Part shown: positions 51,209-61,626 of the stretch, piece by piece
Layout: every line of letters starts with the position of its first letter
How positions within the stretch are numbered: the stretch's first letter is position 1
Source of the DNA: Rhodocyclaceae bacterium
Lineage (GTDB): Bacteria; Pseudomonadota; Gammaproteobacteria; Burkholderiales; Rhodocyclaceae
NCBI GenBank assembly: GCA_022072095.1
Contig: JAJVIJ010000012.1
Span: 86,248-150,247 of the forward strand
Length of the DNA: 64,000 bases
Direction of reading: 5' to 3'
Position numbers and translations under genes: made by a program
Notes under the pieces: generated by a model
The model's input: the letters and a program-made list of their open reading frames with translations, nothing else
Told to the model about the DNA's origin: nothing
Databases searched by the model: none

Positions 51209-52669
51209 TCAGCGGGTGTCGGCGTCACGGCCCAGTGTTGCCAGCCGATGGTAGAGCGTGGTCCGCTGCATGCCGAGGAGGCGTGCCGCCTGGCTGACAT
51301 TGCCTTGGGCGAGCTTGAGGGCGGCCTCGACATAGGCGCGCTCCCAGGTACGCAGGATGTCGTCGAGGTAGACCTGGTGTGCGCTTTGCAGGTGGCGCAG
51401 CGCTTCCTGGCTCGGCACGGTCGGCGAACTCGGACCACCCTCCGCGGATGAGACCGGATCGGCATCGAATTCCTCGGCGAGTTGACTGACATCGAGGGTC
51501 CTGCCGGCCGACTTGGTCAGCAGCCGCAGCACGATATTGCGCAATTCGCGCACATTTCCCGGAAACGCATAGTCACGCCAGAGCCGGCGTGCCTCGGGAG
51601 TCAGATGGAACGGCTCGCGGCCCATCTCGTCCCCCAGGCGCTGGCTGAAGTGGTCAAGCAACAGCAGGCGATCGTCGCCCATGTCTCGCAAGGGCGGCAA
51701 TTCGATCGTGAACACCGACAGCCGATGGTAGAGGTCGAGACGGAAGCGGCCTGCGCGCACTTCGGCGCGCAGATCCCGGTTGGTGGCGGCGACGATGCGG
51801 GCACGGGCATGCCGCGGCCGCGTCTCGCCGACGCGCTGGTATTCGCCATTTTCCAGCACGCGCAACAGCTTGGCTTGCGCTTCGAGCGGCAGTTCACCGA
51901 TTTCGTCGAGGAACAGCGTGCCATCGCCGGCGTCTTCGAAATAGCCGGTCTGCGCGCGTTCTGCCCCGGTGTAGGCGCCCTTGACACTGCCGAACAGGGT
52001 CGGCTCGACGAGGTGAGGGGAAATCGCCGCGCAGTTGAGTGCAAGAAACGGCTTGTCGCGGCGCACACTGGCACGGTGCAGATATTGCTGCGCGACGATT
52101 TCCTTGCCGGTGCCGGACTCGCCCTGAAGCAGTACCGGCAAGGTCGTGTCGGTGTAGAGCGACAGGTGTGAGCGCAACCGACGCATGGCCTCGCTGTTCC
52201 CTATGAGAACGGCATCGATGGCTGCGCGCGCTCCGGCCCCGCCTGTGTCGGGAGTCGCGAGCAGCGATTGCAGCAGGCTGCGCAAGGATTGCGGGTCGGC
52301 GGGCTTGGCCACGAACTCGGTGGCGCCCAGCGCACGTGCATGACGCGCCGCGATGTTCTGGTCCTGGCCCGACAGCACGACTATGCGCGTGTCGGGGGCA
52401 TGCGCGAGCAGGTCGGCGATCAGCGCATAGCCTTCATCGGGCTGATGTGGCGAGGGTGGCAGGCCGAGATCGAGCAGTACCAGTTCGGGGCGAGGGCAGG
52501 GCGAGCGCAGCTGGCGGACGCACGCCGGACGGTCGGCAAGCGTCGTGATCTCGAATTCATCGCCCAGCGCGTAGCTCAGCGTGTCCGCGATCAGTGCGTC
52601 GTCATCGATGATCCAGAGAACCGGTCTGCGGCCGGACGGGTGGGCTAGGCTCATCCTTGCTCTCGTCAT
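51209..52669 (-). CDS. Sigma-54-dependent response regulator (NtrC/PrsR-like)
   Basis: The 486-residue regulator has a receiver domain ([16 protein letters not shown] with acidic pocket; phospho-Asp in LVLLDLGLP; Lys in FVAKPAD). The AAA+ domain has Walker [15 protein letters not shown] and the sigma-54 contact loop GAYTGA, a Tyr variant of GAFTGA, plus [15 protein letters not shown]. It ends with a Fis-type helix-turn-helix ([20 protein letters not shown]). ATG 52654 is an alternative start. It heads the pilus operon and is the obvious candidate to act at the prepilin sigma-54 promoter. Confidence 0.93.
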   Translation of the reverse strand: MTRARMSLAHPSGRRPVLWIIDDDALIADTLSYALGDEFEITTLADRPACVRQLRSPCPRPELVLLDLGLPPSPHQPDEGYALIADLLAHAPDTRIVVLSGQDQNIAARHARALGATEFVAKPADPQSLRSLLQSLLATPDTGGAGARAAIDAVLIGNSEAMRRLRSHLSLYTDTTLPVLLQGESGTGKEIVAQQYLHRASVRRDKPFLALNCAAISPHLVEPTLFGSVKGAYTGAERAQTGYFEDAGDGTLFLDEIGELPLEAQAKLLRVLENGEYQRVGETRPRHARARIVAATNRDLRAEVRAGRFRLDLYHRLSVFTIELPPLRDMGDDRLLLLDHFSQRLGDEMGREPFHLTPEARRLWRDYAFPGNVRELRNIVLRLLTKSAGRTLDVSQLAEEFDADPVSSAEGGPSSPTVPSQEALRHLQSAHQVYLDDILRTWERAYVEAALKLAQGNVSQAARLLGMQRTTLYHRLATLGRDADTR

Positions 52670-52882
52670 GGCGAAGTCGGGTCATCATAGCGCAGCGCTC
52701 GCCGATGGGGTCTCCGGTCGCTCGTGTGTCAGGCAGTGGCGAGCGTGACTTTGCTAAACTCGCTGCCCTGAATCCGGGCTCGGGGCTTACCTGGCATGGT
52801 GGGATCGGCGCCTGCCAGCTACCCAGACCTGCCATGGCACGCGCGGCGAAGACGTGGCGGTCGTGCCCGGACAATTCCCTGC

Positions 52883-53707
52883 ATGGACGGCGAAGTGACG
52901 ACGGAATCCCTGGTCGAAATCAGCGACCTGACTTTTGGCTATGACGGACGGCGAACGGTGCTGTCGGGCATCAACCTGAACATCCCGCGGGGTAAGCTGG
53001 TTGCGATCATGGGTGGCAGCGGCTGCGGCAAGACGACGCTGCTGCGTCTGATTGGAGGGCAGGTTCGTCCGAGCCAGGGCTATGTCAAAGTGGCCGGCCG
53101 CGTCGTGCATGAGCTGGATGCCGAGGCGCTGTATCGGATGCGCCGCAAGATGGGCATGCTGTTCCAGTTCGGCGCGCTGTTTACCGATTTGTCGGTGTTC
53201 GAGAACGTCGCCTTCCAGATGCGGGAGCACACCGGCCTTCCGGAGGAACTCATCCACGACCTGGTGCTGATGAAGCTGCATGCCGTCGGCTTGCGCGGCG
53301 CGCACGCGCTGATGCCGTCGGAGCTGTCCGGCGGCATGGCGCGACGGGTGGCGCTGGCGCGTGCGATCGCGCTGGATCCGATGCTGATCATGTATGACGA
53401 GCCGTTCGCCGGTCTCGACCCGATTTCCCTCGGCGTCATCGGGCAGCTGATACGTCAGCTGAACGATGCGCTCGGCGCCTCGTCGATCGTCGTCACCCAC
53501 GATGTGCATGAGTCGCTGCAGATCGTCGATTACATCTACTTCATTTCCGAGGGGCGCGTCATCGCCGAAGGCACGCCCGCGGAAATTCGTGATTCCTCCG
53601 ATCCCTGGGTGCACCAGTTCGTGTGGGCCGAGGTCAATGGGCCGGTGCCGTTTCACTACCCCGGATCGGCCTACCGGGAGCAGTTGATGGAGCGCTCAGG
53701 TGCTTGA
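52883..53707 (+). CDS. mlaF: Phospholipid transport ATPase MlaF
   Basis: The 274-residue ABC ATPase powers the MlaFEDB complex, which moves phospholipids between inner and outer membrane to keep outer-leaflet asymmetry. Motifs are Walker A GGSGCGKTTLLRLIG, signature LSGGMARRVALARAI and Walker B LIMYDEPFAGLDP. The C-terminal extension that contacts the sister subunit is present. ATG 52883 is chosen by family alignment because the ribosome-binding site is weak. TAAACT at 52755-52760 may be a minus-10 element. It overlaps mlaE by eight bases. Confidence 0.93.
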   Translation: MDGEVTTESLVEISDLTFGYDGRRTVLSGINLNIPRGKLVAIMGGSGCGKTTLLRLIGGQVRPSQGYVKVAGRVVHELDAEALYRMRRKMGMLFQFGALFTDLSVFENVAFQMREHTGLPEELIHDLVLMKLHAVGLRGAHALMPSELSGGMARRVALARAIALDPMLIMYDEPFAGLDPISLGVIGQLIRQLNDALGASSIVVTHDVHESLQIVDYIYFISEGRVIAEGTPAEIRDSSDPWVHQFVWAEVNGPVPFHYPGSAYREQLMERSGA

Positions 53708-54494
53708 TTCGGTGACCGGCATGCTGCGTGACCTCGGGCGTCACGTCATCGGCCGGATAGCCCGGCTCGGTTTCGCGGCGCGGTTTTTTCTCGGTGTGCT
53801 GTGGGGGTCGGGCACAGCCTGGCGGCGCTTTCAGCTCACCATCCGGGAAGTTTTCTTCAGCGGCATCCATTCGCTGATCATCATTCTGGTTTCCGGCCTG
53901 TTCGTCGGTATGGTGTTGGGGCTCCAGGGCTACGATACCTTGCAGCGCTATGGGTCCAGCGAGGCCCTCGGTGTGCTGGTGGCGCTGTCTCTGGTCAGGG
54001 AATTGGGGCCGGTCGTTGCCGGCCTGTTGTTCGCCAGTCGGGCCGGTTCGGCGATCACGGCCGAGATCGGCCTGATGAAAGCGACCGAACAACTCACGGC
54101 AATGGAAATGATGGCCGTGGATCCGGTGGCGCGGGTGGTTGCGCCGCGCTTCTGGGGCGGGGTGATTTCGATGCCGCTTCTGGCTGCGATGTTTTCCGCG
54201 ATCGGGGTGTTCGGCGGTTATCTGGTCGGGGTGGTGCTGATCGGCGTGGATGAAGGCGCTTTCTGGTCGCAAATGCAGGCAGCCGTCGATTTCCGCCTAG
54301 ACATCGTGAATGGCATCATCAAGAGCGTGATATTCGGTGTCGCGGTATCGCTTATCGCCGTGTTCGAGGGGTATGACGCCCCGCCGACTGCGGAGGGTGT
54401 GTCCGGAGCCACGACGCGCACGGTGGTGACCTCCTCTCTTGCCATTCTGGCGCTGGATTTCGTGCTGACCGCTTTCATGTTTCGGGGACTCTGA
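53700..54494 (+). CDS. mlaE: Phospholipid transport permease MlaE
   Basis: The 264-residue permease of the MlaE/YrbE family has GVLWGSGTAWRRFQLTIREV near the N-terminus, GTVL-type helix FVGMVLGLQGYDTLQRYGSS, and the conserved ELGPVVAGLLFASRAGSAIT. The later ATEQLTAMEMMAVDPVARVV is the cytoplasmic coupling loop. The start is GTG 53700, inside the end of mlaF. Its stop overlaps the mlaD start (TGATG). Confidence 0.94.
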   Translation: MLDSVTGMLRDLGRHVIGRIARLGFAARFFLGVLWGSGTAWRRFQLTIREVFFSGIHSLIIILVSGLFVGMVLGLQGYDTLQRYGSSEALGVLVALSLVRELGPVVAGLLFASRAGSAITAEIGLMKATEQLTAMEMMAVDPVARVVAPRFWGGVISMPLLAAMFSAIGVFGGYLVGVVLIGVDEGAFWSQMQAAVDFRLDIVNGIIKSVIFGVAVSLIAVFEGYDAPPTAEGVSGATTRTVVTSSLAILALDFVLTAFMFRGL

Positions 54495-54967
54495 TGCAAC
54501 GCTCAACCATGGATCTGTGGGTAGGGGTTTTTGTCGCGGCCGGTCTGGCGGCGATGTTGTTTCTCGCCCTCAAGGTGGGCAACCTGGCGTCCGCTAATCT
54601 ATCCGAATCGTATTTGGTCAAGGCGCGCTTTGATAACATCGGTGGCCTGAAGGTGCGAGCGCCTGTGAAAAGCGCCGGAGTCGTCGTTGGCCGCGTCCAG
54701 AACATCGATTTCGATGCGGAGCGCTATCAGGCGGTCGTCGCACTCGAGGTCGACAAGCGCTATCAGTTTCCACGCGACACGTTCGCCACCATCCTGACCT
54801 CGGGCTTGTTGGGCGAACAGTATGTGGGCCTCGAGGCCGGCGGTGATACCGAGGTGCTGAAAGCGGGCGAGGACATCAAGAAGACACAGTCTGCCGTCGT
54901 GCTCGAAAAATTGATCAGCCAGTTCATGTTCAACCAGGCTGCCAGCGGAGAGAAGAAGGAAAAATGA
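54494..54967 (+). CDS. mlaD: MCE-domain phospholipid-binding protein MlaD
   Basis: The 157-residue protein has an N-terminal membrane anchor (TMDLWVGVFVAAGLAAMLFL) and one MCE domain (YLVKARFDNIGGLKVRAPVK, GVVVGRVQNIDFD). MlaD hexamers form the periplasmic lipid channel above MlaE. Length and motifs are typical. It is coupled to mlaE and overlaps mlaA by four bases. Confidence 0.94.
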   Translation: MQRSTMDLWVGVFVAAGLAAMLFLALKVGNLASANLSESYLVKARFDNIGGLKVRAPVKSAGVVVGRVQNIDFDAERYQAVVALEVDKRYQFPRDTFATILTSGLLGEQYVGLEAGGDTEVLKAGEDIKKTQSAVVLEKLISQFMFNQAASGEKKEK

Positions 54968-55833
54968 TGATGAGCACCGGGCAAGTGAGCCTGCACCTAT
55001 GCGCGATCGGGCGATTCGCACGTTCTGCCCTGACGACCGGGTGCCTGGTCGGCCTGCTTGCCGCTTGTGCCGGCGCACCGCCGAACCCCAAGGATCCGTT
55101 GGAAGGCTTCAATCGTGCGATGTTCAGCTTCAACGAAGGGCTGGACCAGGTGCTGATCAAGCCCGTCGCACAAGGCTATGACGCGGCCGTACCACTGCCT
55201 GCGCGCATCGGCGTGTCCAATTTCTTCGGCAACGTCGGCGATCTTTGGGTTGGCATCAACAATCTTCTTCAAGGAAAAGGTGGTGATGCGGCCAATGATG
55301 TCGGGCGCCTGCTGATCAACTCGACGCTGGGCATTCTCGGCCTCTTCGATGTCGCCAGCGAGATGGGTCTGGAACGACATGACGAGGATTTCGGTCAGAC
55401 ACTCGGTCGCTGGGGTGTTGGCGAGGGTGCATATGTCGTGCTGCCGTTGTTCGGACCGCGCACAGTGCGGGACACCGGCGGCCTGGTCGTGGACGTCATC
55501 GCCGACCCGGTGAGTAGCGTCGACGATGTGCCGACGCGCAATACCTTGCGGGCACTGCGTATCGTATCGGCGCGTGCCGAATTGTTGCCCAGCGACAAGG
55601 CGATCGAACAGGCTGCCCTGGACAAGTACGCCTATATCCGTGATGCCTATCTGCAACGGCGGCGCAACCTGATTCATGATGGCAGCCCGCCGCGGGAGAA
55701 GCTGGACAGTGGCGCGTTGGGGATCGAGTCCGATCCGGTCGTGGCCGAAGCGATGCAGGCGATCGGCAGCTTCCTGCTGGTCTCGGCTGATGCCGACGCG
55801 GCCCCAGCCTCATCGGATCAACCGACGGAGTAA
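54964..55833 (+). CDS. mlaA: Outer-membrane lipoprotein MlaA (VacJ)
   Basis: The 289-residue lipoprotein removes mislocalised phospholipids from the outer leaflet. The signal ends in a lipobox (LVGLLAAC, Cys about 35). MlaA motifs are DPLEGFNRAMFSFNEGLDQV, FFGNVGDLWVGINNLLQGKG and FGQTLGRWGVGEGAYVVLPL. In E. coli mlaA is remote from the ABC genes. Here it lies between mlaD and mlaC, an order familiar from betaproteobacteria. The start is the first of three tandem ATG codons. Confidence 0.94.
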   Translation: MMMSTGQVSLHLCAIGRFARSALTTGCLVGLLAACAGAPPNPKDPLEGFNRAMFSFNEGLDQVLIKPVAQGYDAAVPLPARIGVSNFFGNVGDLWVGINNLLQGKGGDAANDVGRLLINSTLGILGLFDVASEMGLERHDEDFGQTLGRWGVGEGAYVVLPLFGPRTVRDTGGLVVDVIADPVSSVDDVPTRNTLRALRIVSARAELLPSDKAIEQAALDKYAYIRDAYLQRRRNLIHDGSPPREKLDSGALGIESDPVVAEAMQAIGSFLLVSADADAAPASSDQPTE

Positions 55834-55840
55834 GGCAGGC

Positions 55841-56479
55841 GTGGGAATTCGAAACTTCATCAGATTCGGGGTGCTGGGTTTGTGTCTCATCGCGGGGACG
55901 GGTGTCGTTGCTCAGCAACAGGAAACGGCGCCTGACATCCTGGTCCGCAACGTCACCGAGCGCGTGCTCGATACCTTGCGGCGCGACAAGGATATTCAGA
56001 ACGGCAATAACGAAAAGCTGATGCGCCTGGTCGAGGCCGAGATCCTGCCGCATTTCAACTTCAACCGAATGACCCAGCTGGCGGTCGGTCGCGACTGGCG
56101 CCAGGCATCGGCGGCACAACAGCGGCAGCTGAGCGAGGAGTTCAGAATCCTGTTGGTGCGCACCTATTCGAATGCTCTGCTCGGCTACAAGGATCAACGG
56201 ATCGAGGTGAAGCCGTTGCGCTTGGCCCAGGGCGAAACCGATGTCACCGTCAGAACCCAGATCATGCAGCCGGGCGCACGACCGATCCAGCTCGATTACA
56301 GTCTGGAGAAGGGCACTGGCGGCTGGAAAGTCTACGATGTCGTCGTGGCCGGCGTCAGCCTGGTCACCAACTACCGCGAAACCTTCGCCGCCGAGGTTAG
56401 GCAGGGCGGAATCGATGGCTTGGTCCGTTCCCTGCAGACGAAAAATCGGGCCAACGTCGCGGCTGGCAGTGCGAAGTGA
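55841..56479 (+). CDS. mlaC: Periplasmic phospholipid shuttle MlaC (Ttg2D)
   Basis: The 212-residue soluble carrier takes phospholipid between MlaA and MlaD. It begins at GTG 55841 (GIRNFIRFGVLGLCLIAGTG, signal peptide), eight bases after the mlaA stop with AAGGCAGG upstream. Ttg2/MlaC features are LPHFNFNRMTQLAVGRDWRQ, LVRTYSNALLGYKDQRIEVK and WKVYDVVVAGVSLVTNYRET. The upstream in-frame ATG inside mlaA is not used. Confidence 0.93.
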   Translation: MGIRNFIRFGVLGLCLIAGTGVVAQQQETAPDILVRNVTERVLDTLRRDKDIQNGNNEKLMRLVEAEILPHFNFNRMTQLAVGRDWRQASAAQQRQLSEEFRILLVRTYSNALLGYKDQRIEVKPLRLAQGETDVTVRTQIMQPGARPIQLDYSLEKGTGGWKVYDVVVAGVSLVTNYRETFAAEVRQGGIDGLVRSLQTKNRANVAAGSAK

Positions 56480-56763
56480 TCCAGATCGAGGATCGTACGG
56501 CGTGCGTGCTCGGCGCCATGTCCTTTGAAGAGGCGGGCCAGTTGGTTGGTGACGGCATCGCCGCCATCCGGACCGGAATAAGCCACTTCGATCTGCATGC
56601 CGTGACGCAAGCCGACTCCGCCGGCCTTGCGGTCTTGCTGGCCTGGTGTCGGACCGCAGCGGCTGCGGGGACGACCTTGCGGTTCGAGCATGTTCCGGCG
56701 TCCTTGCTGAGCCTGGCCGACTTGTACGACGTGAAAGCCTTTCTGCCGCTTGCGCAGAATTGA
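56476..56763 (+). CDS. mlaB: STAS-domain regulator MlaB
   Basis: The 95-residue cytoplasmic protein has a single STAS domain and binds MlaF to activate the complex. The anti-sigma-antagonist-like signature is VTQADSAGLAVLLAWCRTA, with Ser at the usual phospho-site position. The GTG start overlaps the mlaC stop (GTGA). Family size and position at the end of the mla genes fit. Confidence 0.9.
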   Translation: MIQIEDRTACVLGAMSFEEAGQLVGDGIAAIRTGISHFDLHAVTQADSAGLAVLLAWCRTAAAAGTTLRFEHVPASLLSLADLYDVKAFLPLAQN

Positions 56764-56866
56764 GCCTGCGGCCGCTTTTTTTCACATGCGGCCCGCCGGC
56801 GGGTCGCATGCCGCACAGGAAGCGTCCGAACGCGTATCCGGGCCCGATCAGATTCGTTCCTCGGAC

Positions 56867-57784
56867 ATGCGCATGACCCCATCCCTGCCCCCCGCCTTGC
56901 GCATTTCCGGTGTGGAAAAGCGCTATGGCAACCTGCTTGCGCTGGATGGCATCTCCTTCGATGTCGCCCCGGGCGAGTTTTTTGGCCTTCTCGGACCGAA
57001 CGGTGCCGGAAAAACGACGCTGATCTCGGCCCTGGCTGGTCTGGTGATCCCGGATGCCGGCACTATCGAGATCCTCGGCCACGATGTGCAGGCCGACTAT
57101 CGCGCCGCGCGCCGGGCGCTGGGCGTGGTACCGCAGGAGCTGGTGTTCGATCCGTTCTTCACGGTGCGCGAAGTCCTGGTCATGCAATCGGGCTACTACG
57201 GCATCCGTGACAATGGCCCCTGGATCGACGAAATCCTGCATAACCTGGACCTCGAGAGCAAGGCCAATGCCAACACGCGCGCGCTGTCCGGGGGGATGAA
57301 GCGGCGCGTCATGGTGGCCCAGGCATTGGTACATCGACCACCGGTGATCGTGCTGGACGAGCCGACCGCCGGTGTCGATGTCGAGCTAAGGCACGCGCTC
57401 TGGCAGTTCATTCGTCGCCTGAATCGAGATGGCCATACCATCGTGCTCACGACCCACTATCTCGAAGAGGCGGAGAGCCTATGCACACGCATTGCGATGT
57501 TGAAGCAGGGGCGGCTCGTGGCGCTGGAGCGCACCGCCGATCTGCTGTCGCGCCATGCCGCGCACACGCTGCGCCTGAAACTGTCCGGCGGCTCGCTGCC
57601 CGCCTCGCTGGCGGCCAGGGCTCAGGCCTCTTCTTCGGGCGAATATTGCCTGTCACTCACCAATCTGGACGAGGTGGAGACCGTGCTCCATGCGCTGCAC
57701 GCCGCTGGCCTGAAGGTTGCCGACATGGAGCTCGGCAAGCCCGAGCTGGAAGAGGTGTTCGTGGAACTGATGAGGGCGCCATGA
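56867..57784 (+). CDS. ABC-2 type exporter ATPase (YadG-like)
   Basis: The 305-residue ATPase has Walker A GPNGAGKTTLISALAG, signature LSGGMKRRVMVAQAL and Walker B VIVLDEPTAGVD. The C-terminal regulatory region ends with ELGKPELEEVFVELM. It pairs with the membrane protein that follows. The exported substrate is unknown. YadGH-type pairs are often found between mla genes and bolA-murA in betaproteobacteria. The start at 56867 is followed by another ATG at 56873; the ribosome-binding site is poor for both. Confidence 0.88.
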   Translation: MRMTPSLPPALRISGVEKRYGNLLALDGISFDVAPGEFFGLLGPNGAGKTTLISALAGLVIPDAGTIEILGHDVQADYRAARRALGVVPQELVFDPFFTVREVLVMQSGYYGIRDNGPWIDEILHNLDLESKANANTRALSGGMKRRVMVAQALVHRPPVIVLDEPTAGVDVELRHALWQFIRRLNRDGHTIVLTTHYLEEAESLCTRIAMLKQGRLVALERTADLLSRHAAHTLRLKLSGGSLPASLAARAQASSSGEYCLSLTNLDEVETVLHALHAAGLKVADMELGKPELEEVFVELMRAP

Positions 57785-57797
57785 AGGGGATGGCATC

Positions 57798-58553
57798 GTG
57801 ACCGGGTTCCGTACGCTGCTGTACAAGGAGGTCACGCGCTTCTGGAAGGTGGCTTTCCAGACCGTAGCGGCACCGGTGCTGACGGCACTGCTCTATCTGC
57901 TGGTGTTCTCGCATACGCTGGACCGCCATGTCCGGGTATTTCCGGACGTGCCTTATACCGCCTTTCTGGTGCCGGGGCTGGCCATGATGTCGGCCTTGCA
58001 GAACGCGTTCGCGAATGCATCATCGTCGCTGATTCAGTCGAAGATCACCGGCAACATCGTTTTCCTGCTGCTGCCGCCGCTGTCGCATCGCGAGTTTTTT
58101 GCCGCCTATGTGTTGGCTTCGGTGCTGCGCGGTGCCTTGGTCGGCATAGGCGTGCTGCTGGTGACGCTGCCCCTGATCGATCTGCGCCTGGTCGCTCCCG
58201 CTTGGGCGTTTGCGTTTCTGCTGCTGGGCGGTGCGGTCCTCGGTACCTTGGGTACCATTGCCGGCATCTGGGCCGACAAATTCGATCAGCTCGCGGCGTT
58301 CCAGAATTTCCTGATCATGCCGCTGACCTTCCTGTCCGGCGTTTTCTACTCGATCCATTCCTTGCCGGATTTCTGGCTGAAGGTATCGCATCTGAACCCG
58401 GTGTTTTATATGATCGACGGCTTCCGCTACGGGTTTTTCGGCCATTCCGATGTCCCCCCCGAGCAGAGCCTGCTGGTCGTGTCCGGTTTTCTGCTATTGC
58501 TGGCCTGGCTGACCCTGGCGATGTTGAAAAGCGGCTACAAGCTGCGTCATTGA
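57798..58553 (+). CDS. ABC-2 type exporter permease (YadH-like)
   Basis: The 251-residue membrane protein has about six hydrophobic segments. It contains PYTAFLVPGLAMMSALQNAF, GLVLGT-like helix LLLGGAVLGTLGTIAGIWAD and PLTFLSGVFYSIHSLPDFWL, the ABC-2 signature. The start is GTG 57798 with GGGGATGG upstream, 13 bases after the ATPase stop. It forms an exporter with the preceding ATPase. Confidence 0.9.
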   Translation: MTGFRTLLYKEVTRFWKVAFQTVAAPVLTALLYLLVFSHTLDRHVRVFPDVPYTAFLVPGLAMMSALQNAFANASSSLIQSKITGNIVFLLLPPLSHREFFAAYVLASVLRGALVGIGVLLVTLPLIDLRLVAPAWAFAFLLLGGAVLGTLGTIAGIWADKFDQLAAFQNFLIMPLTFLSGVFYSIHSLPDFWLKVSHLNPVFYMIDGFRYGFFGHSDVPPEQSLLVVSGFLLLLAWLTLAMLKSGYKLRH

Positions 58554-58561
58554 GGTCCGAG

Positions 58562-60047
<1,486 letters not shown>

Positions 60048-60063
60048 CGCCAGTGCGCGGTCG

Positions 60064-61482
60064 TTACAGCGATACCTCGATACCACGCTCCGCGACGCTG
60101 ACCTGCGGCCACCCAAGATCGTGCCGGATGCGCTCGGCGAACAGCGTGGCCGTTTCCAGTTCGCCATGCACCACATGGGTCGTTTTCGGCGGCGCCCGGA
60201 AGTGCCGCAGCCAACCCATGAGCGCCGCCTGATCCGCATGGGCGGATAGGCCGCCGAGCGTGTGCACGGTGGCGCGCACCGGGATGCGTTCGCCGAACAT
60301 CGTCACCTCGCGGGCACCATCGACGAGCCGTCGCCCCAGCGTGCCGGCGGCCTGGAAGCCGCTGATGACCACGGCGCATTCGCGTCGGGGCAGGTTGTGG
60401 CGCAGATGATGCCGGATGCGTCCTGCGTCGCACATGCCGCTTGCGGAGATGATGATCGCGCCGCTTTTCAGTCGGTTGAGGCTCATGGATTCCTCAACCG
60501 ACTCGGTGAAGCGCATGCGCACGCGCTCGGAGTGATGTCGTTGCCAGGCGAGCAGGTCGCGCGTTTCGGCATCGAGCAGGGCTTCGTGCTCGAGCGTGAG
60601 CGTCGTCGCCGCCGCGGCCATCGGCGAGTCGACATAAACATCCAGCCGATCGATGCGCTGGTTGCGCACCAGTTGCGCCAATAGCGCGATCAGCGTCTGC
60701 GTGCGACCGACGGCGAATGCCGGGATCAGTACGTTGCCTCGCGGCAATGTGCGCGCGAGGATGTCGGCGAGTTCGTTTTCCGTGGCGGCCAGGCTGCGGT
60801 GCAGACGGTTGCCATAGGTCGATTCGACGAGCAGGTGATCGGCTTCGTCGATCGCGCTTGGATCGGGCAGCAGCGGTCGTGCGGGCTGCCCCAGGTCACC
60901 GGAGACGACGAGCTTGGTCTCGCGCACCGCGGATTCGCCGATCCATATTTCCAGTATGGCCGAACCCAATATGTGCCCGGCATCGCGGAAACGAACCCGC
61001 ACGCCCGCCTGGGGCGAAAACGCATGCTCATAGTCGACCGGACGAAACTGCTTCAGGCAGGCCTGCGCCTGCGCAACCGTATACAGCGGCGCCTGGTCCC
61101 AGCCACGTCGGACGTGACGCGAGCGGAAATGGCGGTTTTGCCATTCGGCCTCCTTCTCCTGGATGTGCGCGGCATCGAGCAACATGATTTTCGCGAGATC
61201 GATGGTCGCCCGGGTCGCATAGATGGGGCCCCGGAAGCCCAGCGCGGCCAGTCGCGGCAGCAGCCCGGAGTGATCGAGGTGTGCATGCGTGAGCAGTACG
61301 AAATCCAGCGTCCGGCAATCGAGGTCCAGCGCTGCCAGATTCCTGCGATAGGTCTCCCGGCCGCCCTGGAACTGGCCGCAGTCGACCAGGAAGCTGCCGA
61401 CACCCTCGGTCGTGGCATGGCGGATCCGATAGCAGGAGCCGGTCACCTCGCCGGCGGCACCAAAAAAAGTCAAGGAGATCAT
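60064..61482 (-). CDS. Metallo-beta-lactamase/beta-CASP RNA nuclease-like protein
   Basis: The 472-residue protein belongs to the CPSF-73-like branch of the beta-CASP family. It has LTHAHLDHSGLLPRLAALGF as the HxHxDH zinc motif, DAGHILGSAILEIWIG, VVSGDLG, and VESTYGNRLHRS. The beta-CASP motifs follow with IISASGMCDAGRIRHHLRHN and TLGGLSAHADQAALMGWLRH. It is likely a 3'-end-type RNA endonuclease or exonuclease; the bacterial role is not established. Its end lies 16 bases from the convergent murA stop. Confidence 0.9.
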   Translation of the reverse strand: MISLTFFGAAGEVTGSCYRIRHATTEGVGSFLVDCGQFQGGRETYRRNLAALDLDCRTLDFVLLTHAHLDHSGLLPRLAALGFRGPIYATRATIDLAKIMLLDAAHIQEKEAEWQNRHFRSRHVRRGWDQAPLYTVAQAQACLKQFRPVDYEHAFSPQAGVRVRFRDAGHILGSAILEIWIGESAVRETKLVVSGDLGQPARPLLPDPSAIDEADHLLVESTYGNRLHRSLAATENELADILARTLPRGNVLIPAFAVGRTQTLIALLAQLVRNQRIDRLDVYVDSPMAAAATTLTLEHEALLDAETRDLLAWQRHHSERVRMRFTESVEESMSLNRLKSGAIIISASGMCDAGRIRHHLRHNLPRRECAVVISGFQAAGTLGRRLVDGAREVTMFGERIPVRATVHTLGGLSAHADQAALMGWLRHFRAPPKTTHVVHGELETATLFAERIRHDLGWPQVSVAERGIEVSL

Positions 61483-61552
61483 GATCGGTTAAAGTCGCCG
61501 GTTCAGGGCTGTGACGGGAAGGAGTGGGGGCGCCCGGTGTCTGCCGAGGCGA

Positions 61553-61566
61553 TTGACCGTGCTCAA
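61553..61566. promoter_or_regulatory. Candidate FNR/ANR box upstream of the universal stress gene
   Basis: TTGAC-CGTG-CTCAA matches the FNR/ANR consensus TTGAT-N4-ATCAA at eight of ten positions. A minus-10-like GAAAAT at 61589-61594 is at the right distance for a class II site centred near minus 41. The same layout is known for uspA-type genes in pseudomonads. Confidence 0.4.
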
Positions 61567-61626
61567 TATCGGTAGTCAGTCACTGAAGGAAAATGATCGC
61601 AACGATATCCATTTTGGAGGTGGCTC

